Positions 23,561 through 33,424 of a DNA stretch of 35,617 nt are shown here, piece by piece. Origin of the DNA: Gammaproteobacteria bacterium (GTDB lineage: Bacteria; Pseudomonadota; Gammaproteobacteria; Steroidobacterales; Steroidobacteraceae); assembly GCA_003132025.1 (NCBI GenBank), contig PKWJ01000014.1, forward strand, positions 19,553 through 55,169. The letters are read 5' to 3'. The notes under the pieces were generated by a model. That model saw nothing but the letters and a program-made list of their open reading frames with translations. It was not told the origin of the DNA and ran no database searches. Position 1 is the first letter of the stretch, and every line of letters begins with the position of its first letter. A program made the position numbers and the translations under genes.

Positions 23561-26500
23561 CGGCCGGCGCCTGAGGCACGGGAGCGTGCACGGCGCTGCG
23601 CCACCAAAGGCGTGATCGCATCGATCAACTGGCTCTCCTGATAGGGCTTGCCGAGATAGTCGTTGACACCGAGTTCGATCGCGCGCGCGCGATGCTTCTC
23701 GCCCACGCGCGAGGTGATCATGATGATCGGCACGTCGCGCAGGCGCGGATCGCTGCGCACGTGCGCGGCCACCTCATAGCCATCCATGCGCGGCATCTCG
23801 ATGTCGAGCAGGATCACGTCCGGCACGTGCTCGGCCAGCAGCGCCACCGCATCCATGCCGTCGCGCGCCGTCATCACGCGCATGCCGTTACGCTCCAGCA
23901 GGCGCTGCGTCACGCGCCGCACGGTGATCGAGTCGTCCACCACCAGCGCGAAGGTGCGCCGGTCGGTGCGGTCACGGGTGACGGTCGGCGCGGCACGGCC
24001 GCGCCACTCGGCACGCACCAGCGCACCGATGTCGAGAATGATCACGATGCGGCCGTCACCGAGCACCGTTGCCCCGGAGATGCCGCGTATGCCGGAGATC
24101 TGCGGGCCGACCGGCTTGACCACGATCTCGCGGCTGCCGATGAGCTCGTCGGCCACGAGGCCAGTGGAATGCTCGCCGGCGCGCACCAGCACCACCGGAA
24201 TGGTCACGTCGCCTTCCGGCAGCGGCGAGACTTCGATGCCCACGTACAGCGGCAGGGGCTGCAGGCGGTATTTCTGGCCGCCGTGGTTGAAGCTGGCGCT
24301 GTCGGCGCGCAGGTGCGTCATCACCTCGTCGCGCGTCAGCCGTACCACGCCTTCCACGGTGGGCAACGGCAGCGCGTAGTACTCATCGCCGGTACGCACC
24401 ACCAGCGCATGACTGATCGCGAGCGTGAACGGCAAGCGGATCGTAAAGTGCGTGCCGCGGCCGGGCTGGCTCTCCATGTGCAGCGCGCCGCCGAGCTTCT
24501 TGACCTCGACCGCGACCACGTCCATACCGACGCCGCGGCCGGCCTGCTGCGTTACCGAGTTCGCGGTCGAGAAGCCCGGCTCGAGCACCAGCTGCATCAC
24601 GTCCTCGTCCGACAGCGCCTGATCGGCGCGGATCAGCCCCAGCTCGATCCCCTTGGCCCGGATGGCCGGCAGGTTCATTCCCGCGCCATCGTCTCTGACT
24701 TCGACGATGACTTCCGAACCTTCGCGCTTCAGGCTCAGGTAAATATGCCCGGTCTCATCCTTGCCGGCGGCGAGCCGCTGCTCGGGTGACTCGATGCCGT
24801 GGACCACGGCATTGCGCAGCATGTGCTCGAACGGTGGCAGCATGCGCTCCAGCACCTGCCGGTCGAGTTCGCCGGAGGCGCCTTCGACGATCAGCTCGGC
24901 ACGCTTACCGGTATCGCTGGCGGCCTGGCGCACGATGCGCGCCAGGCGTTGCACGTGCCGTTGCACCGACACCATGCGGGTGCGCATCAGCCCGTTCTGC
25001 AGCTCGGTGACGGTGCGCGATTGCTGCTGCAGGAGATTCTGCGCTTCCGCGATCAGGCTCTCGAGCAGTCCCTGGATGCTGGCGACGTCGTTGGCCGATT
25101 CCGCCAGTGCGCGCGAGAACTGCTGGATCGACGAATAGCGGTCCAGTTCCAGCGGATCGAATTCCTGGCGGTGCCCGGCCTCGTTCTCGTGCCGGTGCAG
25201 AATCTGCGCCTCGGTCTCCATTTCGAGCTTGCGCAGCTGCTCTTTGAGCCGGGTGACGGTGCGCGACAGTTCGCCCAGGTTGAATTCGATCGAGCCGAGC
25301 TGCTGCTCCAGCCGGGCGCGCGAAATGCTCACCTCGCCGGCATTGTTGAGCATCTGGTCGAGCAGTTCGGAACTGACGCGTGCCATGTCGACGCGATCGG
25401 CCGCGACCACCGGTTCGCGTCCGGGCGGCAGCGGCGCCGGGGGCGCAGGCGGGGCGGCGGCCGGCGGTTCGCTGATCGCGCCGCCGGAACCGAAGCTGCT
25501 CATTGGCAGTACCAGCGTCTGCTCCGCCAGCTCCGGCGCCGCCATCGGCTCCTGCGACGGCGGCGGTGCCGCGGGCTCGAGCTCGGGCTCGGGTTCGGAC
25601 AGCAGCGAGGGTTCGGACAACAGCGAGGGCGCGGTGCCGAACACATCCGGGCTGATCGGAAATGCGATCTGGATCTCGGTAGTACTGGCGGTCTGGGGAA
25701 ACTCGACCAGCGACGTGGACGGCCACTCGGGATCTGGCCACTCAGCGCTCGGCTGCGACGGCGCGGATGTCGCATCCAGCGCAGCGGCGATGGCCTCGAG
25801 CGACGGCGCGGCTGACTCAGGCACCAGTTGCGAAACTTCCGCAGCTTCCGCCACTTCCGCTATCGGCGCCGCCTCTTCGGCAGGTAAAAACTGCTCCAGC
25901 GGTACCTCTGATGCAACCGCAACTGGCGCGGGCTGTTCCGGCGGCATTGGCGCTGCCGGCGGCGCGAGCGCCTCACCCGCGGCGACCGACTGAATGCGTG
26001 CGATCAGGCCCGGGACGCTGGCCGCGGGTCGGCCCGAGGCCGTGGCCTCCCGCATGCGCGCCAGCTCGTCGAGCGCTTCCTGCGCCACGCCGCGCGCCGC
26101 CTCATCGGCGCTGGCGAGACCGATCTCAATGCGGCCGATCAGGCTTTCCAGTTCATGTGCCAGCTCACCCATGGCGTCGATACCGGCCATGCGCGCACCG
26201 CCCTTGAGCGTATGCAGCGGCCGGCGCAGCGCCGCGACGTGATCGCTATCATCGGGTGCCGCATTCCAGTCGGCCAGCGCGGTTTCCGCGGCCTCGAGCA
26301 GCTCGACCGCCTCTTCGCTGAAAATCGCCGCGATCTCCGGATCGAAATCCGCATGGTCCATATCGCTCAACGGCGCGACCGGCGCCTGCGGCTTGGGCGG
26401 CGGTGCGGGCCGCACTGTTGCCGGCGGCGCTGCCTGCACCGGCGCCGGCGGTATCGATGGCGGCGGATCGGACAGCATCTCGGGGACCAGCAGGCTGATG

Positions 26501-29397
26501 CTGCTGCGTCCGGCAAATTCGCTCGCCTCGGCGATGCGGCGGTCCAGATCGAGTTCGGCGCGCGCGATGCGACCGCGCAGGGTGTCGTGCAGCACGAAGA
26601 AGCCGGTGCCTTCATCGAGATGGCCGGCAACCGCTTCCATCGCCACCATGCAGTCGCCGAGCAACAGCAGATCGGAATCGTCCAGGCCGACGCCGCTGTC
26701 GAACGACTTGCGCAACCAGTGGTTCATCGGATCGGCCAGGCGTATGCCGTGACGCGCCTCCGCCATGGTCGAGCTGCCGACCAGCGTGTGGCAGGCGCGA
26801 TAGACCTCTTCCGGCAGTACGTGCGGCCCACCGACGCGCCGCCCGCGCGCCATCCACGCACGCACGATGCTGACGTGACTGGCAGTCTCGCGGGCGTAGA
26901 TCTCGCGTAGTGCCGCATCGGGCTCCTGCGGCTCCGGTACCCGCGGCGCGGCAGCTGGCGTGGCGGCAACCGGGGCGACCGCAGCCAGCGTGGCAGCGGG
27001 CGGCGCAGCGGCGACCGGCGTCGCCGCCGGCGGCATCTCCACGTAGCGCAATGCGCTGGCCGATGTGGCTTCTGGCGCGCGCGCCATGGCCGGGGTGCTG
27101 GTGGTCGTGGCAGAGGTCGCGGCAACCGCGGCCTCTTCACGGCCACTGGCCAGCGCGTGTGCCCGCGTAGCCAGCGGCGTCAGGTCGGTACCATCGGCGC
27201 TGCCGGCTTCGAGGTCCGTGATCAGCTGCGGCAACGACGCGATCGCCTCACGCAGTGTCTGCAGCACCGCCGGCGAACGCTGCAGCGTGCCCTCGAGGAT
27301 GCGATTGAGCAGATTTTCGATCGCCCAGGCAAAGTCACTGATGGCGCGCGCATTGACCATGCGGCCGCTGCCTTTGAGCGTATGAAACGAGCGCCGTACG
27401 ATCAGCAGCGCATCGCTATCGAGCGGATTGTGGTCCCAGATCGGGAACTGCTGCTGGATCTTGGCCAGCTCCTCCTTGGCTTCCTCGACGAACAGCTGGA
27501 TCAGGTCCGGGTCGGGTATGGTCGCGGTGTGCGGCGAGGTCGGTCCGGCTGCGGCGGCCAGCAGCGGCGGCGAGGTCGCCGCCAGTTCCAGCCGGCGTAT
27601 ATCGGTGGTGTCGCCGCTCGGTGGCGGCGGCGTGCGGTCGATCAGCAGTGTCTTGGCGTAGCTGCCGGTAGTCGCCGCCGATACCGTCGGCGGTGCCACC
27701 CGCTCCGGCGCGCGCTTGAGTGCGTCGAGACAGGTGCGCGCGTTGTCGAGCATGTACCACGGATCGCTGCGACCGGCCTGCAGCGTCTCGATGTAGTACT
27801 CGAGGCTGACGATGGCGTCGGCCAGGCGATCGAGAAATTCGGGCGCCAGCGTGGTGCCCCCGGGCTGCATCACGCGCTTCAGGTGGGTGGTGATTTCCTC
27901 GATGATTTCCACCGCGCGCGCCTTGCCGAGCATCAACAGGCCGGCGTTGATACCGCGCATCAGCTCGGGCCAGTTGTCGAAACCGGCGGCATCGAGCGTG
28001 CCGCTGACGTTCTGCGCGACGTATTCCTTGATGCGTGCCAGGTTGACCACGCACTCGCGTAGCACCGCGCCCTGCACCTGCTGGAAGTCCTGGTCGGGCG
28101 CTTCGCCGTCGGCCGACGCAGTCTTGCTGCGCGGCAGGATCAGTCCGACCAGGTCATCGTCGAGGTGGTCCTCGACCTTGATCAGGCTCGCCGCCACCTG
28201 TACCAGCGCCGCCTCGCCGCTGGCCTCGGTACCGCCGATGATGGCCTCGAGCTTCGCCGTGGCCTCCTGCACCCGCGAGCGCAACCCGCCCAGGCCCAGC
28301 ACGCCCAGCGTATCGCCGATCTTCCTCAGCAGCGCGACCTGGGGTACCAGCTCCTCGGCCTGGCCACCGCCGCGCCGCACGTAGATGTCCATCACGTCCT
28401 TGACTTTCGACAGATCCTCGCGGATTGCCGCGGCCACGGTGTGCATCAGCTTGATCGAGGGAGCGGACAGGTTCTCGCGTTCCTGCTCGATCGATTCGTC
28501 GACCGGCAGCAGCTCGTTGAGCCGGAACGAGGCACGCACGGCCGCGACCCGCGGTCCGCCGCTGCCCGAGCGCGCGATGTAGTACAGCAGGTTGTTGAGC
28601 AGTTCCACCGGCGGGTGCTGTGCGTAGCGCGCCTCGCCCTGGTCGAACAGCCGTCGCATCTCGCGATCGGCCAGGCCGAGCAGGCGCTTGACCGAGATGC
28701 TGCTGTCCACGCCGCTCTCGCGCAGCGACTCGATCAGTGCCCCGACCACCCACCACAGCTGGAATACCGGCTGCGTCGCCGCGACCTGCTCCAGGCGCGT
28801 CGACACCGCGGCCATGATCTCGAGATTCTGTTCGATGCGCTCGCCGCGGATCCAGCCGATCAGGCCGGTCTGGAAGCGCGCCCGCAGGCGCCGCGCCCAC
28901 TGCCCGACCGACAGCGGCGGCTCGCCCGGTGCCGGTGCCGCAGGCTGCGCCTGGCGATCGGACTTGAGGTTGAGCAGCAGCAGCGTGCCTTCCGACAGCA
29001 GCGCGCTGCCGCGCACCGCCCGCAGATCATTCAACAGCGGCAACAGCACCAGCGCCAGATCGCGGCCGCCGGCCAGCACCCGCTCCAGATAGCCCGGCAG
29101 CTGCACCATCGAGCGCATCAGCGCGTCGAGGGCTTCGTCCTGATTCTTGCGCTCGGTGCCGAGGCTGATCAGGTAGCGCGCCACCTGCTCCATTTCCTCG
29201 GCCAGCAGCGCCGCGCCGTAGATCTCCAGCAGCCGCAGCACGCCCTGCACCTGGTGCAACTCGTGACGACAGCGCTCGAGCAGATCCATGTTGCCTGGCT
29301 GCTCGACGTGCGCCTCGAGCGCGGCGCGGCCGTCGCCCAGCGCCACGCCGATTTCGCGCGCGACGGTGTGCAGCGTTTGCGTGGCCAGCTCAGTCAT
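23557..29397 (-). CDS. chpA: ChpA hybrid chemotaxis histidine kinase for type IV pili
   Basis: This 1946-residue cytoplasmic kinase starts with a FimL-like region whose Hpt-like site reads LHQVQGVLRL, with no phosphoacceptor His. A second helical domain (about 400-560) also has none. Three canonical Hpt domains follow, with His672 (HTLKGSGRM), His870 (HTLVGSSTM) and His1062 (HTLKGGARM). A long Pro/Ala/Glu linker leads to the CheA dimerisation helices, the ATPase (N box HMLRNAVVHGIE, DDGAGM, GFST, GRGVGMD), a CheW-like domain, and a C-terminal receiver with Asp1865 in LLDIEMPRMDGY. It should phosphorylate PilG and PilH to steer pilus extension and retraction. P. aeruginosa ChpA is longer, with six Hpt plus Ser- and Thr-containing sites. 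Confidence 0.93.
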   Translation of the reverse strand: MTELATQTLHTVAREIGVALGDGRAALEAHVEQPGNMDLLERCRHELHQVQGVLRLLEIYGAALLAEEMEQVARYLISLGTERKNQDEALDALMRSMVQLPGYLERVLAGGRDLALVLLPLLNDLRAVRGSALLSEGTLLLLNLKSDRQAQPAAPAPGEPPLSVGQWARRLRARFQTGLIGWIRGERIEQNLEIMAAVSTRLEQVAATQPVFQLWWVVGALIESLRESGVDSSISVKRLLGLADREMRRLFDQGEARYAQHPPVELLNNLLYYIARSGSGGPRVAAVRASFRLNELLPVDESIEQERENLSAPSIKLMHTVAAAIREDLSKVKDVMDIYVRRGGGQAEELVPQVALLRKIGDTLGVLGLGGLRSRVQEATAKLEAIIGGTEASGEAALVQVAASLIKVEDHLDDDLVGLILPRSKTASADGEAPDQDFQQVQGAVLRECVVNLARIKEYVAQNVSGTLDAAGFDNWPELMRGINAGLLMLGKARAVEIIEEITTHLKRVMQPGGTTLAPEFLDRLADAIVSLEYYIETLQAGRSDPWYMLDNARTCLDALKRAPERVAPPTVSAATTGSYAKTLLIDRTPPPPSGDTTDIRRLELAATSPPLLAAAAGPTSPHTATIPDPDLIQLFVEEAKEELAKIQQQFPIWDHNPLDSDALLIVRRSFHTLKGSGRMVNARAISDFAWAIENLLNRILEGTLQRSPAVLQTLREAIASLPQLITDLEAGSADGTDLTPLATRAHALASGREEAAVAATSATTTSTPAMARAPEATSASALRYVEMPPAATPVAAAPPAATLAAVAPVAATPAAAPRVPEPQEPDAALREIYARETASHVSIVRAWMARGRRVGGPHVLPEEVYRACHTLVGSSTMAEARHGIRLADPMNHWLRKSFDSGVGLDDSDLLLLGDCMVAMEAVAGHLDEGTGFFVLHDTLRGRIARAELDLDRRIAEASEFAGRSSISLLVPEMLSDPPPSIPPAPVQAAPPATVRPAPPPKPQAPVAPLSDMDHADFDPEIAAIFSEEAVELLEAAETALADWNAAPDDSDHVAALRRPLHTLKGGARMAGIDAMGELAHELESLIGRIEIGLASADEAARGVAQEALDELARMREATASGRPAASVPGLIARIQSVAAGEALAPPAAPMPPEQPAPVAVASEVPLEQFLPAEEAAPIAEVAEAAEVSQLVPESAAPSLEAIAAALDATSAPSQPSAEWPDPEWPSTSLVEFPQTASTTEIQIAFPISPDVFGTAPSLLSEPSLLSEPEPELEPAAPPPSQEPMAAPELAEQTLVLPMSSFGSGGAISEPPAAAPPAPPAPLPPGREPVVAADRVDMARVSSELLDQMLNNAGEVSISRARLEQQLGSIEFNLGELSRTVTRLKEQLRKLEMETEAQILHRHENEAGHRQEFDPLELDRYSSIQQFSRALAESANDVASIQGLLESLIAEAQNLLQQQSRTVTELQNGLMRTRMVSVQRHVQRLARIVRQAASDTGKRAELIVEGASGELDRQVLERMLPPFEHMLRNAVVHGIESPEQRLAAGKDETGHIYLSLKREGSEVIVEVRDDGAGMNLPAIRAKGIELGLIRADQALSDEDVMQLVLEPGFSTANSVTQQAGRGVGMDVVAVEVKKLGGALHMESQPGRGTHFTIRLPFTLAISHALVVRTGDEYYALPLPTVEGVVRLTRDEVMTHLRADSASFNHGGQKYRLQPLPLYVGIEVSPLPEGDVTIPVVLVRAGEHSTGLVADELIGSREIVVKPVGPQISGIRGISGATVLGDGRIVIILDIGALVRAEWRGRAAPTVTRDRTDRRTFALVVDDSITVRRVTQRLLERNGMRVMTARDGMDAVALLAEHVPDVILLDIEMPRMDGYEVAAHVRSDPRLRDVPIIMITSRVGEKHRARAIELGVNDYLGKPYQESQLIDAITPLVAQRRARSRASGAGR

Positions 29398-29428
29398 GCT
29401 GCTTGTTCATTGGCTGCCGGCGCGACGT

Positions 29429-30838
29429 TCACGAGCCGCCGAGCACCTTGACCTTCGGGTTCGGATAGGCGCCCGTGGCGCCGGGCGCCCCGGGCGGGGA
29501 TGCGGGAGGGGCTGGCGCCTTGGCACTCTGGGTCGCGGCGGCATCGGGCAAGGTGCGATGCCTGCCGCTCATGTCACTGCCGCTGCCGCCGGGCAGGCGA
29601 AAGCCGGTGATCGACTTGCGCAGCGACGCCGACAGATCGGCCAGCTTGGCGATGGCATGCGAAGTGGCGCTGGTGGAATCCGCCGACTGGGCGCTGATCT
29701 CGCGCAGCACCTGCATGTTGCGCGCGATGTTCTGCGCCGCGGTCGACTGGCTGCGGGCACTGGCGGAAATGTTCTGCACCAGACTTGCGATCTGATTCGA
29801 CACCTGCTCGATCTCCTGCAGCGCGGCCCCGGCATTCTCCGCCAGCAGCGCGCCGCCGACCACATCGGTGGTGCTGCGCTCCATCGACACCACCGCCTCG
29901 TTGGTATCGGTCTGGATGGTACGCACCAGCACCTCGATCTGCTTGGTGGCATTGGCGGCGCGTTCCGCCAGGCGCTGCACCTCGTCCGCCACCACCGCAA
30001 AGCCGCGGCCGGCCTCGCCGGCCATCGATGCCTGGATCGAGGCATTGAGCGCCAGAATGTTGGTCTGTTCGGCGATATCGCTGATCAGCTCGACGATGTT
30101 GCCGATCTCCTGCGAGCTCTCGCCCAGCCGCTTGATGCGCTTGCTGGTCTCCTGGATGGTCTCGCGGATGGTGTTCATGCCATCGATCGTGCGCCGCACG
30201 GCATCGCCGCCCTTGTGCGCCACATCCACCGAGTGGCGCGCGACGTCTGCGCCGCGCTCGGCATTGCCCGAGACCTCCTCGATCGAGGACGCCATGGCGC
30301 CGATCGATTCGGTCGCCGAGCCGATCTGCTTGGACTGCGCGTTGCTGGCGCGTGCCAGGTGCGAGGCCAGCGCCTGCGTCTGGCGCGCCGCCCCATCGAG
30401 CTGAATGCCGGACTGGCTGATCGTGGTCACCAGCTTGCGCAGCGCCTCGACCGCGTAATTCACCGAATCGGCGATCGCCCCGGTGATGTCCTCGGTGACC
30501 GTCGCCTGCACCGTGAGGTCGCCCTCCGCCAGGTTCGACATCTCGTCCAGCAGCCGCATGATGGCCTGTTGATTGCGCTCGGACTCGAGCCGCTGCGTCT
30601 CCGCCAGACGTTGTGCCTGTGCGGCCAGCTCGGCCGCCCGGCGCAGGTGCGAGAACAGGATCGCGATCGGCAGCAGCGCCGCCAGCCCGAGCAGCGCCGG
30701 CACCGCGATCAGCGCCGGGGACAGGTGCAGCTGTGGCACGATGATGGTGCCAGCCGCCGCCAGCACTACCAGTATCCCAGCCACCAGCACCAGCCGCTGC
30801 GGTCGGCCCAGGCGCATCGATGCGTCGGCGGCGCTCAC
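29429..30838 (-). CDS. pilJ: PilJ-type chemoreceptor lacking a periplasmic sensor domain
   Basis: This 469-residue receptor has its GTG start at 30838, overlapping the pilI stop (GTGA); the ATG at 30817 is the alternative. Two membrane helices (about 16-34 and 42-63) are joined by only seven residues (PQLHLSP). The segment [35 protein letters not shown], as in PilJ, leads to the signalling coiled coil with its conserved tip ([20 protein letters not shown]). P. aeruginosa PilJ is about 680 residues with a large periplasmic sensor between the helices, so that part is absent here. A Pro/Ala/Gly-rich tail follows residue 415. No pilK methyltransferase gene follows; chpA is 31 bp away. Confidence 0.9.
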   Translation of the reverse strand: MSAADASMRLGRPQRLVLVAGILVVLAAAGTIIVPQLHLSPALIAVPALLGLAALLPIAILFSHLRRAAELAAQAQRLAETQRLESERNQQAIMRLLDEMSNLAEGDLTVQATVTEDITGAIADSVNYAVEALRKLVTTISQSGIQLDGAARQTQALASHLARASNAQSKQIGSATESIGAMASSIEEVSGNAERGADVARHSVDVAHKGGDAVRRTIDGMNTIRETIQETSKRIKRLGESSQEIGNIVELISDIAEQTNILALNASIQASMAGEAGRGFAVVADEVQRLAERAANATKQIEVLVRTIQTDTNEAVVSMERSTTDVVGGALLAENAGAALQEIEQVSNQIASLVQNISASARSQSTAAQNIARNMQVLREISAQSADSTSATSHAIAKLADLSASLRKSITGFRLPGGSGSDMSGRHRTLPDAAATQSAKAPAPPASPPGAPGATGAYPNPKVKVLGGS

Positions 30839-31398
30839 GAGCTGGCCTCGCTGAACGCCGGGTCTTCCACCAGAGCGCGCAGGCCGAGCACCGGCCATTG
30901 CTCGTTACCGCGCCGGAACGAGCCGGCGATGTGGCGTTCGCAGCGCACGATGGTCGGCGGCACGTCGGCGGTGAATTCTGAATCGGCGAAGCGGCGGAAG
31001 CCCAGCACCTCGTCCACCACCAGCCCGGCCGGTATGTCGCGATGATTGACCACGATCACGCGCGAGGTGCGCGCGTTGGGCGTCGGGCCGCTGCCCAGGT
31101 AGGCGCGCAGGTCGATGATCGGCAGCAGCTGACCGCGCACGTTGGCCAGCCCAAGGATCCAGCTCTTCGCTCCCGGTACGCGCGTGAGCTGTGCCGGCAC
31201 ACCCAGCACCTCGCGCACCTCTTCGCGTGCCACCAGATAAAGCTCCCCGGCCATACGCAGCGCCACACCGACCCACTCGCCGACTTTCTCGGCATCGGCG
31301 GCTGCACTCGCGGTGACCGCACGACCACGGCGCTCGAGCTCGGCTAGGAGTTCGAACGGCCGATCGCGCAGGCTCTTGAGTGCTGCACCCTCCTGCAT
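30835..31398 (-). CDS. pilI: CheW-like adaptor PilI
   Basis: This 187-residue protein has a CheW domain preceded by a 40-residue helical N-terminus ([20 protein letters not shown]). CheW features are [46 protein letters not shown], and [22 protein letters not shown]. It should couple PilJ to ChpA at the cell pole. The frame allows a TTG start at 31410 inside pilH, but the ATG at 31398, just after the pilH stop (TGACATG), is preferred. It overlaps pilJ by 4 bp, consistent with coupled translation. Confidence 0.92.
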   Translation of the reverse strand: MQEGAALKSLRDRPFELLAELERRGRAVTASAAADAEKVGEWVGVALRMAGELYLVAREEVREVLGVPAQLTRVPGAKSWILGLANVRGQLLPIIDLRAYLGSGPTPNARTSRVIVVNHRDIPAGLVVDEVLGFRRFADSEFTADVPPTIVRCERHIAGSFRRGNEQWPVLGLRALVEDPAFSEASS

Positions 31399-31399
31399 G

Positions 31400-31765
31400 T
31401 CAGGCGGCAAGTGTCGCCTGTGCCTTCTCGACCAGTTGGTCGGGCGACACCGGCTTGATCAAATAGTCGACCGCGCCCTGGCGCAATCCCCACACCCGAT
31501 CGGCCTCATGTCCCTTCGAAGTCACCATGACAATCGGGATCTGTTTGGTGTTGGGATCGTTCAACAGGGTGCGTGTGGCCTGATAGCCGTTCATTCCCGG
31601 CATCACGATATCCATGAAGATCAGATCCGGATGCATCTGGCGCGCCAGCCGGATACCTTCGGCACCATCGCCGGCCCACGCGGTCCGGTAGCCGTGCCGC
31701 TCCAGCGCCTTCTGCATCACGTGCACCTCAGTCGGTGAATCATCGACGATGAGGATCAGTGCCAT
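31400..31765 (-). CDS. pilH: Response regulator PilH
   Basis: This 121-residue single receiver domain has the acidic pair DD (8-9), phosphoacceptor Asp52 (LIFMDIVMPGMNGY), Thr/Ser switch (MVTSKG) and Lys in YLIKPVS. In Pseudomonas PilH accepts phosphate from ChpA and is linked to pilus retraction. The start at 31765 follows GGAGATGAAG, a suitable ribosome site, 4 bp after the pilG stop. The upstream in-frame start at 31810 would overlap pilG and adds no homology. Confidence 0.93.
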   Translation of the reverse strand: MALILIVDDSPTEVHVMQKALERHGYRTAWAGDGAEGIRLARQMHPDLIFMDIVMPGMNGYQATRTLLNDPNTKQIPIVMVTSKGHEADRVWGLRQGAVDYLIKPVSPDQLVEKAQATLAA

Positions 31766-31769
31766 GGCT

Positions 31770-32198
31770 TCATCTCCCGACATGCGACTCGATCGCGCCG
31801 AGCAGTTCATCTTTGGTGAACGGCTTGGTCAGGTAGTGTTCCGACCCGACGATGCGGCCGCGGGCGCGGTCGAACAGGCCATCCTTGGACGACAGCATGA
31901 TCACCGGGATGGAGCGGAACACCTTGTTGTGCTTGATCAGCGCGCAGGTCTGGTAGCCGTCGAGCCGCGGCATCATGATATCGACGAACACGATGTCCGG
32001 TTGATGGTCGGCGATCTTGGCGAGCGCGTCGAAACCGTCCACCGCGGTGAACACCTCGCAGCCCTCCTTGGCCAGCAGCGTCTCGGCCGTGCGGCGGATG
32101 GTCTTGCTGTCGTCGATGACCAGGACCTTCAGGCCCTTGAGCGTCGAGCCGCCGCTTGGCATTACCGACCCAGCCCGCTCTTCCGTCGTCGATCCCAT
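31770..32198 (-). CDS. pilG: Response regulator PilG
   Basis: This 142-residue receiver protein has a 20-residue N-terminal extension before KGLKVLVIDDSKTIRRTAE. The acidic residues are Asp29/Asp30 and the phosphoacceptor is Asp73 (FVDIMMPRLDGYQTC), with LSSKDG and YLTKPF completing the site. It is the first gene of the Chp operon; PilG in Pseudomonas promotes pilus extension and adenylate cyclase activity. A GCGGAGG ribosome site supports the ATG at 32198; the ATG at 32162 is an alternative. The promoter should lie in the 223-bp gap shared with divergent gshB, but I see no clear one. Confidence 0.93.
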   Translation of the reverse strand: MGSTTEERAGSVMPSGGSTLKGLKVLVIDDSKTIRRTAETLLAKEGCEVFTAVDGFDALAKIADHQPDIVFVDIMMPRLDGYQTCALIKHNKVFRSIPVIMLSSKDGLFDRARGRIVGSEHYLTKPFTKDELLGAIESHVGR

Positions 32199-32421
32199 GC
32201 TTAAAAAACCTCCGCGGGAGCCAGGCACTCGGGGCCCCAAAATCCCTGCTGGCGCTAACCTTTAGGTGCGCGCAATTAGCGTCGTGTTTTAACATATCGG
32301 CACACCCCCGGCTATGCCGTATCCGTCACGTTTTTGAGAGCCCGGAAGCGCTCCGCGGAACATAATCTTACGAGGCCGCACCCCGATACGTACAAGCACG
32401 GGTTTTGGCTCCAAAGGAACA

Positions 32422-33393
32422 ATGATGGGCACCAATGTTCGCCTGGCCGTGGTCATGGACCCGATCGACCACATCAAGTTCGCCAAGGACAGCACGCTGG
32501 CGATGCTGCTGGCGGCGCAGGCGCGCGGCTGGAGCTTAAGCTACCTGGAACCCGGCGACCTGCGACTGCGCGACGGCGTGGCGGAGGGCCGCGCGCGGCC
32601 GCTGTCGGTCCAGGCCGATGCGCAGCACTGGCACACGCTCGGGCCGCCGCAGGTGCAGCCCCTGGGTGCCTTCGACGTGATCCTGATGCGCAAGGATCCG
32701 CCTTTTGATACCGAATTCATCTACCTCACCTACATCCTCGAGCGCGCCGAGGACGCGGGCGCACTGGTGGTGAATCGGCCGCGCGGACTGCGCGACATGA
32801 ATGAGAAGGTCTACACGGCCTGGTTCCCGCAGTGCTGCGCGCCGACCCTGGTGACGCGCGACATGCAGGAGATGGCGGCGTTCGCGCACACCCACGGCAA
32901 GATCGTGTGCAAACCGCTGCACAGCATGGGCGGGCATTCGATCTTCGTGCTGGAACCCGGGGACAAGAATTCGCGCGTGGTGTTCGAGACTCTGACGGCG
33001 GACGGCAGCCATTTCGCGATGGCGCAGAAGTACCTGCCCGACATCGTGGTGGGCGGCGACTCGCGCGTGCTGCTGATCGACGGCGAACCGGTGCCCTACG
33101 CGCTGTCGCGCATCCCGGACGCCGGCGACAATCGCGGCAATCTCGCCGCCGGCGCCACCGGGGTCGGCCGGCCGCTCAACGAGCGCGACCGTTGGCTGTG
33201 CCGGGAGATCGGCCCGGTGCTGAGCGCGGCCGGGATGCTGTTCGCGGGACTGGACGTGATCGGCGGCTATGTTACCGAGATCAACGTCACCAGTCCCACC
33301 GGCATCCGCGAGCTGGACCGCCAGTTCGATCTCGACATCGGTCGGCTGCTGATGGAGGCGATCGAGCGCCGGATGTCGACCCGGTCGCGCTGA
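32422..33393 (+). CDS. gshB: Glutathione synthetase
   Basis: This 323-residue ATP-grasp ligase joins gamma-glutamylcysteine and glycine. Typical blocks are VVMDPIDHIKFAKDSTLAML at the N-terminus, VILMRKDPPFDTEFIYLTYIL, VVNRPRGLRDMNEKVY, the ATP-binding KPLHSMGGHSIF and the metal-binding C-terminus FAGLDVIGGYVTEINVTSPTGIRE. An AAGGA site precedes the ATG pair at 32422/32425. It is first in the rightward group gshB-tonB-yqgE-yqgF-pyrB and sits back to back with pilG, as in Pseudomonas. Confidence 0.96.
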   Translation: MMGTNVRLAVVMDPIDHIKFAKDSTLAMLLAAQARGWSLSYLEPGDLRLRDGVAEGRARPLSVQADAQHWHTLGPPQVQPLGAFDVILMRKDPPFDTEFIYLTYILERAEDAGALVVNRPRGLRDMNEKVYTAWFPQCCAPTLVTRDMQEMAAFAHTHGKIVCKPLHSMGGHSIFVLEPGDKNSRVVFETLTADGSHFAMAQKYLPDIVVGGDSRVLLIDGEPVPYALSRIPDAGDNRGNLAAGATGVGRPLNERDRWLCREIGPVLSAAGMLFAGLDVIGGYVTEINVTSPTGIRELDRQFDLDIGRLLMEAIERRMSTRSR

Positions 33394-33424
33394 AGCAGCC
33401 TGAGCGCCCGCTATACTTGCCGGC

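Noticed and set aside
28165-29451. 428-residue plus-strand frame opposite chpA
   Set aside because: Gln/Arg/Leu-rich antisense shadow of the chpA N-terminal region, no ribosome site or domain.
29288-31045. 585-residue plus-strand frame opposite pilJ
   Set aside because: Low-complexity His/Arg/Leu-rich translation typical of an antisense shadow; pilJ on the other strand has clear chemoreceptor motifs.
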